Positions 45,601 to 60,491 of a stretch of DNA of 64,000 nucleotides are shown piece by piece. The notes under the pieces were generated by a model. That model made no database searches. It worked only from the letters and a program-made list of their open reading frames with translations, and was not told where the DNA came from. Position 1 is the first letter of the stretch, and every line of letters starts with the position of its first letter. The stretch lies in contig NW_023998523.1 in assembly GCF_014805625.2 (NCBI RefSeq), positions 509,483-573,482 of the forward strand, in the 5' to 3' direction. Both the position numbers and the translations under genes were made by a program. Origin of the DNA: Glossina fuscipes. Lineage: Eukaryota > Arthropoda > Insecta > Diptera > Glossinidae.

Positions 45601-48600
45601 AGTATTAGTTGAACGTACGGCCTTTGCCATTCACAACGTCTCCGGCTATCCGTACGTCTCTTTAGTTATAGGAAAATGTGAAAATAATTGTAAAAATTCT
45701 TCATTCCAATATAAAGAAAGCCAGCTACTTGTGTTTGTACGCAACGTGACGATTATCAATAAATTGACTGTGGATTCATTTTGGATTCTCTTATAATTTG
45801 TTCATCTTCTTCTTCTTTTCCTTGTGCCACTATATTAATATTACATTCGCACATTTTGTTCGAATTTCCCTGAGGAACGTAAATTGGAATTCTTGTTTCT
45901 ATTAACTATATTTATTTATTTATCTCGCTTTAATTTTATTTTCTCTTCTTTTCATCTCATCTCATTCGAACGTTGGTGTTGCTCCTATTTGTTTCCTTCA
46001 ATTTGCATTTAACTTCATGCTTTGATTATTAGTGTTTTATTTTCATTCTGAATATTACTGTTTTGCTATTGTTTTTGCGGCTGTGTCGATTGTTGTTGCT
46101 TTAAATTAAGCCACAAATTTTACTGTTAATCTAACGCTTACTCGCTCTCTCTATCTCTCTCTTTCTCACACACACACACACACACACGCATACTCGCTTC
46201 TAGAGTTAACGCTCTCTTTAAATTCAATTCACTACTCGTGATGGCAGTTAGATAGGTAGATCGATATAGATAGTTAGATACGTAAGCGTAATAGCAGTTC
46301 TATATGTTTGTCTATTGTTCCTTCACCTTTTCTTGATTGCTTTTGAAAAGTTCGATTTTCGCTTTTGGAGAAGGGTTCTTCTCTCCTGCTAACATAATAA
46401 TAATATACTTTGATTACTGATTGTTGCTGGTGCGGCCAATTGCCACCTTACACCTGTAATATTTGTGGCTTTTACATCCACGGTGAACTATTAAGCAATA
46501 CTAACACTCACCAATCGAAAATTATATGCATTTCGATTATGTGAAAGCAACCACAGTTTATTTATTTCTTTTAGTTATTTCTTTTTTTTTTTTGCTTTTA
46601 ATTATCGTTACTCTAAAAAAAGAATCCGTTATAATTTCGATTAAATTTAAACAAAACGAAAAAAGCATTCAAGCACATTGTTCTTTGCTTTTATTGTTCT
46701 GTGTAAATAAGTTTGGGAAATTTTAAATATTTAGGGCTTCTCAGGTGCAATTAATTAAATCGTCATGAGTATGCATGCTCGTGTTATTAAGATAGAGAGA
46801 GAGAGAGAGAGAGAGGGAGAGATACAATAGAAATGAAGACAACTAAAACTTTATTTAAACTACACAAACAACAATTTGTTATCGCAAACGGTTGTTACAT
46901 ACAAGCCTCTAAGAAATGTTGTTCCAATTTCACTGGATTAATACCGAAAACGAGACAAACGAAAAGTTTTATAAATGTAAAGTTTAAGGTGAAGCTCCTA
47001 ATGGCTGCTTTTTCTGTTTTTAGTTTCTTGCTCAAATTAGGGGGAGTACTGGGACCATGCGATGATCTATAATTGTGTTTCGATTAATGGGAGAATTAAA
47101 AATTGTTGAGTATTCCCAATTGTTTTTACTTGTATGTTCATTAGTTGCAATGCACTTTCGTAAAAGAGGAAAAATTGTGAAAAAATTCAGGTCCACGGTC
47201 GCCTACCAATGCAAAAAAAAAAGTAAAAAATAAAAATGAATCAAAAGAGATTTAGGAATGGAAGTGCGGCTTGTAATCACAATTTACCCAATGCGCTCAA
47301 TTCCTGGCAATCACTCGATATATCTGTGGTCTTTGTGCTGTATATGTAGAATTTTTTGACGGAAGGATTTCTACTAAATTTGATTTAAATAAGATGTCGC
47401 AGCACCTTACGCAGTTGGTGAAAGCATCGACTTACTTGAGAGCCTATGAAGGATATATGTAAACCTTGAATGTAAGAAATACTTTTTACTTCAACTTGGG
47501 TTGAAGGAAAACCTTATTGATCTCTCTAACTTTTTCAATTTCATTTTAAACCTTTCAGCTTTCCAGCCTTATTCTTACTTTTGGTATTGAGCTTAAACAT
47601 AATTTTTTTTGTTTGATTACCATTAACCATTTTTTCGAACCACTTTTTGACTAGAAAAATGCTCTTCATATTGTTACATTTTGCGAAACTTGCTAAACAC
47701 TACCGTGAAAATCGAAATCACATTAGTTGCCTTTTATACTAAGATTTCTTGTCCAAATTTGTCTAAATTCCCGCTAAAAGTACGCTTTGTTGTCATTCTT
47801 GTTCTGCAATGGCTGAACTCTGCGACAAATGTTGCCAGATCCTTTCGATACTATAATAAATTAAAATTCCGTCTCTACCTTGAGGTAGTAATTGCCCTCG
47901 AAAAGGCCCTTGTAAAGTTCGGAAAAGATCAAGAGTTACAAAAAAAGCAAAAAGCGCTTATTGTACTCAACAAAATTGAAAATAAACAAAAAAAAAGCAG
48001 GAATTCCTTCCTAAAGTGGAACATTTTATGGCGTAAAAACTCATCAAAAGTAACAAAATCTAACAAGAAAAAAAAAAAAGAAAAAGAACGGAAGATTAAG
48101 TCGCATTGTTAAGGTATAGCGTGTTAAATGCAAATAAATTTTTAAATAACTTATGTTTCTATTGCTATTGTTGTCTTGGTTTTTATTAGCAAAAGAGTTA
48201 GTTATACTAACTTTTTTTTGCTTTCCTTTTTTTTCCAAGTAAATCCAAATCTTTCTATATAGTATTAGAAACGTGTACGTGTAGGATTTTTAAGCCTAAC
48301 GTAAACTTTTGTCCAAAAAAAAAAAGAAAAAAAAATTAAAAAAGGTCTTCATCTTCTTACTTTGACCTAAAATGTTTTTATTCATTCACTTTAAAGTTCA
48401 AATGCAAAGTCAAGATCATTGCCATCAAGAACAGATGCTAGATTAGCGCCCTTTTCAGGTTTGTAATCATTAATGTTATGTAACTCTTGTCGTTTATAAC
48501 GATAAAATTTTACCAGAAAAATATAAAACTTCTTACAATTTTAACAGCTTCCAACGCTGCTTATGAATTATTAGTCAAGCTTAAGCCGGTCCCACCATTT

Positions 48601-51600
48601 GGTTAATCGTTTTCTTTCGTCTTCATCTGCTAAGATTCTCCGTAGTTCGGCCTATTTTCCGTCTTCCTATCTCTTTGCTTTGACTATCCGTGATTGTTTG
48701 AATGATGAATTGATTAAGCCATGTTTGTCCGTCTGCGTGTGTGTGGTTACAAAAATGAAGATATCAGTCCAAGCAGTCAGGCAAGAAGGTTATTATCCCG
48801 GCAGCATGATGGGGTAGTGCATGGTCATACCGAGAGCAACCCGACCCTCTTTAACGCCCAAAATTTTATAACTGATCGTCCTGGTAGGCTTACGCTATGC
48901 TGCACAGCTTTGGACGACCTTATACGCGGCCGGAGTCAACCTTACCTTCGGATCTGACAGATATCTCAGATGGCCATCCTTTTTCGAAGAAATAAATGCG
49001 TCCAAGGACGTCATCTCAGCCCTCTTAAACTTTGCAGATCATTAGAACCTAAGTGTCTTTGACTTCCCCTACAAAGGCCACTCGAATGGAAGAAGAAAAA
49101 TGTTCTCTTTTCTTAAGAACAAGAACGCTCTTCTGAGATTCGTCTTAGGTTTCCAAGGTATTGATTTCCAAGGTACAGATAATAAACTTTAAATCCGCCT
49201 TTGTCGTTGAGTGAGCAACTCTAGCAAGTAAGGGCCTATAAAGCGATCAATTAACGCTTATGGGGAGCATCGCGAAAACCTAAGAGTTTCGGTGCGTCTA
49301 TGATCCTCCGACGATTCACATAGTTCCGCTATTTGTTGCAAAAAGAAATTGTGATAGCGGAAACTTGGCGTATTACATAAAATGGCATTGTTCACAAAAG
49401 CCCAAGTTTAAAAATAATTGTCAGACGTAGCCAAAGAGAGACTTGCATTCATACATTAATCCGCAAGATACATAGCTAAAACTTAGATTACTATGTTTTA
49501 AGGAAATTCCATTGCAAGGATTGTCCTCTCTATGTCCACCTCTGAAAACGCCTATATAGAAAGCAGAGATATTCGCTTCACGATAGATGTGAAATCATAA
49601 TTAAGCATATATACCACCATGAGGTAGTAGTGACTTAAAAGGGTAGCTAAAAGTGTATGATGCGTTTATCCTTTAAACAATTTTGTTAAATACTTTTTAC
49701 TTTATACTTCGATGTAATTTGTTTAGTTTGTTAATTACAAAAATAAAAATCTCAACAGCATACATAACAGTAAAATGTAAATGTCTCTTAACAATCGTAA
49801 ATTTTATTCGATTTTAATTAAAATGTTAAATTCCTTTTGTTTTTTACTATAAACCGTAAAAGGTGCCGAGATTTACCGTTTCCTTCTTTTACCACTCAAT
49901 TACTTTTACATTGTTTGTTAGTATTTTTTTTCAACTCTTTTTTTTTCTTTTTCTTTCTTTTTCTTTCTTTTTCTTTTTTGTTATCAATTACATTAGAGAA
50001 GACAGAACATAAAATAAAACAAGGTGTAAGTTGCAAATCTGCATCAGTATTATACACAGCCGCATTTATATACATATGTTGTGTTTGCTATACACTTACA
50101 CTCGAGCACTTTATACGTCTGTCCTCTGAAGTTAGCTGCTAAGCCCAGAGTATTGTTGTTTTTTTCTTTTCTACTTACATTATAGCTAACTGTAACTCTA
50201 ATCAGAAAAGCGTATTAACAAAGTCTTAGGGCTTGCAGAGCAAGAAAATACGCATGAGACTACGACTTTACTTATTTGTAAGCTAAATAAAATAATATTT
50301 GATATAAAATGAAATTCATTGCGGAAAAGTTTACTAATCAAACTCAAAACAAAAAAGTTATCATAATGAAGGAATTTTTGAAAAGAGAAATACTAGAGCA
50401 TCAGCATATACCTATGGGCATAAAGAGGATAACTAGCGATCTCTACAAGCGTCCTATGAACATCAGCTCGAGAATAAATATATTGAGATCTTTCATTTTC
50501 GTATGCCTTATATGCCTATAATAATAGGGTATTAAAAATTCAACCTTAACTGCGCATAGTCTCTTTCTTTGTTTTTCTTTATTTTTATTTGATATTAAAA
50601 TTACTACTTTTACAATACCATAATACACATGCTTATGGCCAAATTTTCAGATTATACATCTTTAATGTGTGTTGTACTTATTGTTGTTGTTTTGGTGTTG
50701 CTAGTTTTTTTTTGTGTTTTTTTTTCTAAGGCTTTTTCTATAGAATTTTCTAAACACATAAAATGTAAACGATATGGTGGTTTATTGGCGGAGTTTTATC
50801 AGTGTTTATTGCAAATATGCGAGACGAGATGGGCCTTCAAATACGCTTAATAAAAAAAAAAAAAAAGAAAGAAAGAGAAATATATTTATACGATAGACAT
50901 ACATTTGTGTTCATTTGTGTATATATATACCGATAAGAAGCAGAGCGCTTCCAAGAATGGCCTTTCAAAAGATTAACGAAGAAAGCCCAAATCAAATAAC
51001 TAAGGAAACTTTGCTTACACCTTTTTATCTTTCGCTGTGACAGAATCCGTAGCTAGTCGACTGAAATCATTTTTCTAGAATTTTTAATAGATACAGACTC
51101 TATGGGTCATGGGGTTTATTCATGAATGCAGGGTTTCACAATTCTTTTTTTTAACCCGAAAAACTTGACTTTTTCAACTCGAAAAAACTCTAATGCCTTC
51201 AACACGACTGATTTTCAGTTTTTGAGTGCTCCACATGCTTATTTTTAAATTTGATTTGTGTATATTTGTACGCGAGTAACAAGTGGAAGTCTACGCAGAT
51301 ATAAAGACACAAGAATAGGCAGGCGGCTTGAGAGCCATGTACGTGGCAGTATTCATATGGCTCATCGATTCCGAATGCTGTTACTGATTAGTAGGAATAC
51401 TGTATATATTCATTAAAGAAGATTCCTGCCTATTATCAAATGAATGAAGAGTTTTTCAAAAACATTAAAAAATTAGAAAACCGCATCTCACCGTCAGTCG
51501 ACTTTTAGGTACTTGCCAGCTTAACTAACCCAAGTCAATAGAAAACAAATAAAAATATTATGCTCGACCAAATCTCTTGTGACTCAACTCGCTTACCGAA

Positions 51601-53521
51601 AAAAATTAAAAATTCGATAACCGGTACATTGGGTGGGCGTACTGTAACAACTACTACTATGAGATCATCCATAGATTATACATGAAGATCTTTAGGATTT
51701 TATTCGTTGTCGTTTATGAGCAAACAGGAAAATTGGGTGCTCCGCTTCTCTTACTGATAAGATAAGAATCTTCGCATATATTGCTGAACGAAAATGCAAA
51801 AAGATCTACTACATCCCCCCACTACCGAAATTTCATTTTTCGCGTGGTTTTTGAAGATAAGGAGGGGTGAGTATAGAATATTCGCCTCCGGATGTATATT
51901 GTCTTCCATAATTACTACTATAAACACTCTTATGAAGAAAACATTTCCACACATTTCCAATACGGAGAACACCATCTTTCCGATAGAAAGTAGTGTTCAA
52001 ATGATCTCGATCCATTTAATGGAGACAATTAATTTAATAAGTGCCGATAGAGATCTCGAATGAAAACGATTGCGTAGAAGCGAGGAAAAAAGGAATTATC
52101 AGCATAAACTTATACCATTTTAAAGAACCTTTCAATGTGTCATGTGTCATTTTCAATCTTGGAGGGTAATATTTCACAAGCTTTTTGACAGGCACGTTAT
52201 GTCAACACTTTTTTGAAAATGTTCTCTGATGGAAAAGATCGTCGTTGGGGAAGCCAAAGCGCTGACCTTGTCTAAATCGAATAATGCGAAAGGAAAAATT
52301 GAAGAATTAGAAAACTGGAAAGAATTTTTATTATGTCATAGGTGGTCATCCTAAGCTTGATTATAACTTTCTATACGTGACGTGGTTATTAAGAAGTAAA
52401 ATACATCTACATATTTAGAGAAATTTACAGTTTGTTATGTCATTTATACTACACTTTTGATAACATTAGAGTGCGTAAACCTGGACTTTGATATACTAAG
52501 CAGCAGGTAAAGTTTAACCGTTTTCTTGAAGCTATCGCCACCAAAAATATTTTACCCGTAATTGAATTTATATTGATTCGCTATGTAATAGCACGCAAAT
52601 GCTGGTGGAACATTTTTTTTTTTGAATTACTATAAGGCAATCGAACTTTCTTAGCAAAAACATTAATAGATTAAACTGATTAGATATTTTATTTGGGTTC
52701 TTCGCAGTAAATACTTTGAAGGTTAATCATTGCTTTTAAGCTAAAAATTTACAAATCAAGGATAAGCCAAACTGTTAGCGTTCCAATGACACTAATGACA
52801 GACACAAAAAAATGTGGACGGAAAAACGGATCCGGGTGAGGAAAATCAAATCGAAAATAATTAGAAAACTTAAGAAAATAAATACTGATGAAAATCACAA
52901 ACACACATAGAACATATTCTCCGTATCATCAAATTGCGGTATTGGGTTTTAAGGGCCATGTTGCCAATATATTCGTTATGGACTATTAAAGTTGAAATAA
53001 AATGTGTTCGCAAACTTATCATGGGTTCTAAATCAATACGTTCCGAAAATTCTTCTTCTTTTTGTATATAAATTCATACATTTCTTTGTTAATTTCCTCA
53101 ATAACCTCAAACCGGCCTTTTTTTTGTTACATAGATGGTGCGCAGCACACAAAAATAATCTCTCTTCTGTCTTAATTTATTTTCCGCGCATTATAGAAGA
53201 CATAATTTTGCTAACATTCATGTATATTAAAAAAAATATGTATTTTTCATTTTATTTATTTTTTTTTTCTTTCTTTTTAACTTTTTTTTCTTTTTGGTAA
53301 TTGCAGGTTAAACAAGACAACACGCAACCGTATGATTTAAAATGTAATAAAAGTGAGCAAGCAAATCTGTTTAGACTGTTATCCACGCACATACAAATAA
53401 ATTTATGTAAGTATGTACGATTAAGCTTGTAAAAATTGGCTGGTTTGCATCTTCACAATAACTGGTTAAACGAAAAGTTACATAATATATATACCATGTA
53501 TATATTAAAAAAAAAAAAATT

Positions 53522-53552
<31 letters not shown>

Positions 53553-56500
53553 GTAAGTAAACAAGCAAAACCAGCGTTGCGGTTCAATCTGTATGAACTA
53601 ATCACTTACAGTCCGGAAATCTTTTAATTTTTTCATTCCGTTTGTAATGTTTGCATTAATTTAAGAAAAAAACATCATCTCTCCGAACCAACGAACAGTA
53701 TACATAAGGCATTATTTTAAAGATATTTCATGATTTTTGTTTATATCAAAATGTTAAAACTTCGTTTAGGATACTTGTCTTACAGCTTTCTATTTCTATC
53801 AACTATCCAGGTTTCGCGGCAAGAACGCTTCAAGTATTAAGTTTGAAGACAAATTTTCAAGACGGGTATGTTCAACTTGATCAGCATGACATTGTAAATC
53901 GATTTAAGCATGTCCTTCTGTCCGTCTGTCCGCCTGTTCGTCCATTTAATACTTGTTGTAAACGTTCTCTTGGCCGCAAACTGAAGCTGTCGCACTCAAA
54001 TTGAAAAAAACTGACCACGCCTATCCAGTGTATCAAAATTTAATTTTTTTTGCAATACCTTTGCAAAGCACAGAAATTACTTTAAAAATTCCATAAAGTG
54101 TATAAATTTTTGGCCAATGTCAAATTTGGGCTGCACCTAAACATGTCTGCCTGTTTGTCTATCTAGTAGCTCGTTGGTGCAACTTTATAGTATTTGCGAT
54201 AAACAATCTACCGTTACCGAAAGTGAAGATATCGACTACAAATTTGCAAAAGAATTTAGAATTGACCAAAACTTTTCAAAGGTAACGCCTGCAACTATTG
54301 GTCTATTGAGGACATCCTCGAAAGAGGCCTTGTTATGAATATTCTCATCATAAAGATGAAATAAATTTACGGAACATAAAAGGCATATACTAATTGAGTT
54401 CATCCAACAGTTGCTAAACTTTTATTACGTACGTGTATACACACCTTAGCGCTGTCATGCTGAAAAATTGCCTTAACTTGTCTTCTGCTCTATTGCGAGC
54501 ATTCTTCGCTAAATATTACGAAACCATTGCATCAGTTGTTGGCAGTTTATTGTGTAAGTGATTGCTCAATGATGCCACGCTTTCGTTTAAGAGATTCATA
54601 ATGTATCCCCTCCACCTGATGCCATCAGCTTGAGAACTTCAACTGGAATCCTTGTCAATATTTTTTCCCTATCGATATCGATGTCTGGCTAAATATTCGA
54701 TTTAAATGATCATAATGCACCAATTTTTCATTATCTGTATCAATATAATATTTTCATATCGCTTAGGCTGGAGATAGTACTATATAGTATAGTATTGTAT
54801 GTGGGATATGAAAATCTTGAAAAAATCCCCCAAACCCGTGAACTTAAACTTCAAAATGACCTAAACTTATTTACCTATTTCATGTAATGTACACTTACGC
54901 ATGTTTTCTGAAAAAATTTTCGAACCTTAACATGGAGATTGCTGCGCTTGTCTGCAAAAGTTGGACACTCGCAGGGCAAGGAGTTTTGTCAGATCAGAAG
55001 GTCATCGCTTTCGTTAATAACTATTTTGGAGAAAACGACTCCTAGCACTATTTAGATGGTTTAAAGCAATTGGGATCGAGGAATAGATAGATAGATTTTT
55101 CTCTGTTTGCAGTCTTTTAAACTATTTCTAGATGGTATTGTATACACGTAGATGCCACAAAATTCGACTCAAACTAAAAATTGTTATTTCCATTGCTTTT
55201 GTTTATAGATTTCTTTGTGAGGATATTGGCGTCAATAATTTGCAAATAAGTCACGCAACATACAGAAAAATAAACATTACACATACATACATTTCTAATC
55301 ATAATATATTTGATAGAAGCAAAACTGATGAAAACAAAAAAATAATAAGACTGTAAAGCTGCCTAAATTTCATCTCCGTTACTAATATTTTCTTGGATAC
55401 CTAGATAGTGGAATAGTGAAATGTTTGTAATGATAATCAAATTTCGCTAAACAATATTAATATCCGAAGTAATGTGGTTTTAATGTCACCTTAAAACGTC
55501 GATCAAACTTTTATGTATAAAATTCGGAAAGCAGTTCGATCGTAATAAAAACAATTGATTATGGGAAAATATTCCATTTTTTGTAAGAATAAGAACTCTT
55601 TACATCACGTGATGGTAAATAAACTTAAAAATCAGCATTACTGAAAATTTGGGATGACCATAAGACCTGATAGGTATTCAGTGTAGCTGTTTAGATTGTA
55701 AGTCCATTCATCGCACCGCTCGCCCCCCGTCTACCCTTTGCTCGCCTGCTCGACTACCATATGAGCGTCTGCTGCAGTAATTTTCCAATTAGGTCAGCGA
55801 GGCAAGTTTGAATTAAAAAGATAGACGTGAAAAAAATTCACAGTCGACCATGACCCAATATGCAAAACCATTTCGCTCAGTGCCGTCATTCATTATGTTA
55901 CGTTATTTTTCATATAACGACTTTTAAAAATAGGCCGTTATACGGGGCAATAGTCGAAAATGATCTTTTTATCGATCGAAATTATCTTCGATAGCGTTCG
56001 TCCACTGACGGTGTAACAAATTCAATCAAAATATTGCCAAAATTACAATCTGTAGATTTACCACAACAATATATGGGCAGTAAGTGATTCGGATTGGACC
56101 GACATGTCAAAAATTGAGATCTGAACACAAGAAAACCAGACGGACTCATGTACGGTCGGACGAAGAGACAAGTTTAGTTTAGTTCGGCTTAAAAAATGAC
56201 TGAATCGATCGGTATAATAGAAAGTGTGTCTGTCTTGAATTCTACTGGGTGTTTCATATATCCTATCCCACAAATAGTGAAGGCTCTGGTTGGTTTGACA
56301 AACACAAAACAAAAGTCAGAAATGAACTGAGGAATATAACAATGCTGGTCAGGACATAGGTGTTCATCATATTTTTCAAAATCTCAACATATGAGCACGC
56401 CTTTTTCAGTCTTTCGGTCTTTCGGTCTTTGTTTTTGTGATGGCTACCTCAAACCGAAGAAAAACACTCTAGGACAATTTTATACGCCCCTGCTTTGTAT

Positions 56501-59500
56501 TGCACGCTTGACCTTTGCGAAGACAAAAGTTCGGTTCTTTCTATTTAGGTATTCGCTGTTCTACCCATTAAGGCTTTTAAGAGAATTAATTACTCATGCA
56601 GTTGAGAAATATTTTCTTTACAAGCAGCTATTTGGTACTATTTCTATAACTAATTCACAGAATATGCTCCGTGAACATAAATCGACAAATAACATAAATA
56701 ATATTGAATTTTTTTTTAAAGCAGTGTTTGACAGTGTTGTTGACTAGGAATAAATCCTTCAAGGACATTGTCAAATAATAATTTTAAATTTGCGCTACTT
56801 ATGCGTCCGTGGCTTGGCATTCTTGGCGATGACTAAGGATTTTCTTAGGAAAAAACTTATTGGCCGTAACTTGGTTGATTTAATTGAGAATGGGAAATAC
56901 ATAGTGTAAAGCAATTAGTATAGGTGTGTAACCGTTGTCCTGCCGGTTTCCTTTTTGTCATCTTCTTCCGATTTCAGCTCTTTAGATAAATTGGTACTAC
57001 ATCTAAATGGGTTTAAGTTTTCTCAATGCCACTATCCTTGCCCGACGTAATACTTCAATCGATAAGAATCCTTAAGCCGAAACGTACTTTACAGATTGAC
57101 TCGTTGCGAATGCTTGCTATTGTCCATCAATTCGAACAGTCATGCCCTTCCTGTCCGAGTTATGATCTCTCTCTTCGAAATTAATTAACTTTGTACGGTA
57201 ATATGCAAACACAGCTCAGTTTAAGATGTAAAATCAAAATCATGCTAAATTTTTTTTTTTTTTCATTTCATATTATTTGCAATTTTCGAAAGTACTCAGT
57301 GTAACGTTAGTGTAAAGATAAAAATTAATTTACCTCCTTCCTGCCCTAATGGTTATATGTAAATTTTATAAACTGCTCTGACAGCGTATTATTGATTTAT
57401 TGCCTAGAAAATGTCCAACTTTGTAGAGGCGAAGTTCAGTGCTCTCGGTATTTTATAACACTTATGTGTATGTCAATCATCACATGAAAATGTTGGCAAC
57501 GAACATGCCACTTAATATGCCAAGAAATCTCAATAGTATTAAATATGTAATCAGATCTAATTAACAATCTGTTCAAAATTATCTAAAAATGTTTACATGT
57601 GCATGTCAACAGTTGTTAAATAACAATCCAATGTATTCTCAACGCTTCTTCCACTCAAAAATATTCAACCTACTTGTTTTCTTTTCTTTTCTTTTCGTTT
57701 CTCTCCTTCTTCTTCTTATTTATTTATTTTTTTTTTTTATTAATAGATGGTATTTTTGTAATTATTAGCACACTAACCATTCTTGAACGCTTTATCGAAA
57801 GACATATATTATTAAAACACTTTTCTCTTTTGTAATCTATCGATTCTTCAACATTGGAAATTGCTTTTCACACTTCAGTGTGAAAAGGAGTTGAAAAAGA
57901 AATAAAATGCAAAAAGAAATATAAAATAGTATACGACGCTTTACAACGAATCTTAAATACCTAACATTTTGGTCTCGATGGTAGCAAACTTTCAGCTTTG
58001 GAAAAACCTTTGGTGCTTTTAAGTCCAGACTAATTTAGAAGCAATAAAAGCTAAAATAAAACAAATAAATCGCTTTCTCGCTTTTTAAATCACCACACAC
58101 GAGCATAGACAAAAACTATCAACTGCGAGATCAAGCAGTCAATATATAAAACGGCCCCCTGATGCGTATTTGTATAAAATCGCGAGAGTTAGTAGCAGAA
58201 TGAACGAACGATAGGTTGGTAAAAAACCCAAAGGGCATAAATTTTAAAATCGACTCGGAATTTTATAGCTAACAAGCTTCTTCCCTCTACATCTGTTCAA
58301 GCATTGCCGATGAAATAATAAATTTGGTTTATTCTTGAGAAGTTACGGTATAAAAATGTATGAAGAAAAAAAAAAAAGGAAGAAAAATCAAGTAAAACGA
58401 GAAAAATGATATCAACAATAAAAAGAACGTAGTAGTGGCTGCATTTTCAATTTTATAGTAAGCTACCGGTAAATTTTAATTACAGTTGTATCCATAAAAG
58501 TCTACCACACGTCAGATTGGAACAAAAAGTGTGAATAAAAGTTTGCATATCTTTATGTGTGTGTGTGTGTGTGTATGAGTGAGCGTGAGTTAGTGTACGC
58601 GTTCGTGTATAAATGTCGGTTGGAATATATCAAAATTATAATGAATGTTTAAATGTTATGATCAGGATTAGAATATATATATATATATGAATGTATGAAT
58701 AAATGCATCTAAAAATGTGCCTGTAGTAAGTTAAGCTATGCTATGCTTCTGTTGTGGCATGTGGCATGCAATAGCATGCCCATGCTAAACGTCAGGTTTT
58801 TCTTTTTTTTTTTCATGCAACAAACATATGTTGATAAGTCTTTAGAACATTTGAGAATAGCTAGACCTAGCTAGCCTAGAGTAGATGCATAGATAAGCAT
58901 AAATAAATATTTTTTTAAATGTTTCGTTTTTTATTAGAAAATAAATGAAAAGGAATGTTTTAACTTGAATGCTTCCTCTTCTGATGAAAACATAACCACA
59001 GAAGCAAAGTATATTCATTTTGTTTATTCGGTTTGTAACACATTCGTCAAAGAGTAATCCCGTAGATAAGGGAGGGAAATGTATCTTTGATTGTGTCCTA
59101 TTTATCCTGCCCACTGCCAAATGAGTACCTGAAGCTATAAAATTAAGGGAGTGCTGATATTTTATCCTGTTTGCTCATCTGTCCGTCTCTTAATTGTGTT
59201 ACTCGGCAATTTCGTAAGCGCATCAATTTAATGAAAGTTTCGAAACAAGACAATGCGGATCGAAAATCGGACATTTGAGTAGACTTTAAAATTAGGTCAA
59301 GTTGGATTCATTTCTTTCCTCTGTCTTTATTTGTATGCCCGCTTGATCATCGTCCGTCCGTAACATTGTAATGCTTATCAATCAATCTTAGAAGTTAGTT
59401 TAGAAATTCTTTTTTCTTGTAGTTTTCGGTGCATCCGTCCATTCATCCACTGTGCCATACCACTGTAATAGTTAACAACTCAACTCAATACTCAAGTTGA

Positions 59501-60442
59501 AAAATTAGATTCGTTCTTCTTCTACACGCCAATGTGTCTGTCTATCTACCCGTCGGTACAACCGTGCGTCCGCTGCAACATTCAAGAACTATCTTAAGGA
59601 GTAAATTCAAATTGGGCTCCCTCTTTCTCTATTTACATGCGCGTCTGTCGATCTGTCCGCGGGCCTGTCCTCAAGTGTATCCGCTTGCCCGTTAATATGT
59701 TTGCTACATCATCTACGAATGTATTCCACCGTCCGTGGAGATGATATATGATATTTATTGGTAGTTGTATAGTGATCACACCAAACTGCTTTGAAAGGAG
59801 AATCACTTAGCCAAGAAAGTGACTAAAAGTCTTTAGGCAAAGTTGCAACACAGCCAGAGAATATCGAAAAGTTTCTATCAATAAGTTGTGAGTTTACCGA
59901 GTGCATCAATTCAACAATTGAATTATACGTGAAATGGTTGCAACCAGTCCACTGCCATCATTCCAAATTAGTCACGTTTTATATATTTACATAAGGAGGT
60001 GGGTGTCTACGATTCACATCAAGGGAATTATATCTTTCTTTTTTGCACTTAACCCTTCATTGGGTTGCGAGTAAAACACTATCTCAACAATCCAGCAAGC
60101 AGTTGTAATGAACTTTATTTATTATTGTTATTATATATAATTTAATTTAACTTAATTTGTTTTCCTTTTTTCTTTTTCGCCTCGCCGTTCACCTTTGGAA
60201 TAAAAAAGATTTCATAATTTCCATTCTTAACATTCATGTTAGCTTGTCTTACAATACATTCATCATATAAACGAGCATATGATGCAATCTTCTTTTGATT
60301 TTTTTTTTTTTGCATCTTTAATAATTTCATGTAAAGAATAAAACAGTGAGAGACTAAGAAGAATGGTACAGAGGGAAAAAGAAACTTAACTTCTATAGGG
60401 TGGAGTTGTAGACTGTTGCCGCCGTTGATGATGACGATAATC

Positions 60443-60491
<49 letters not shown>
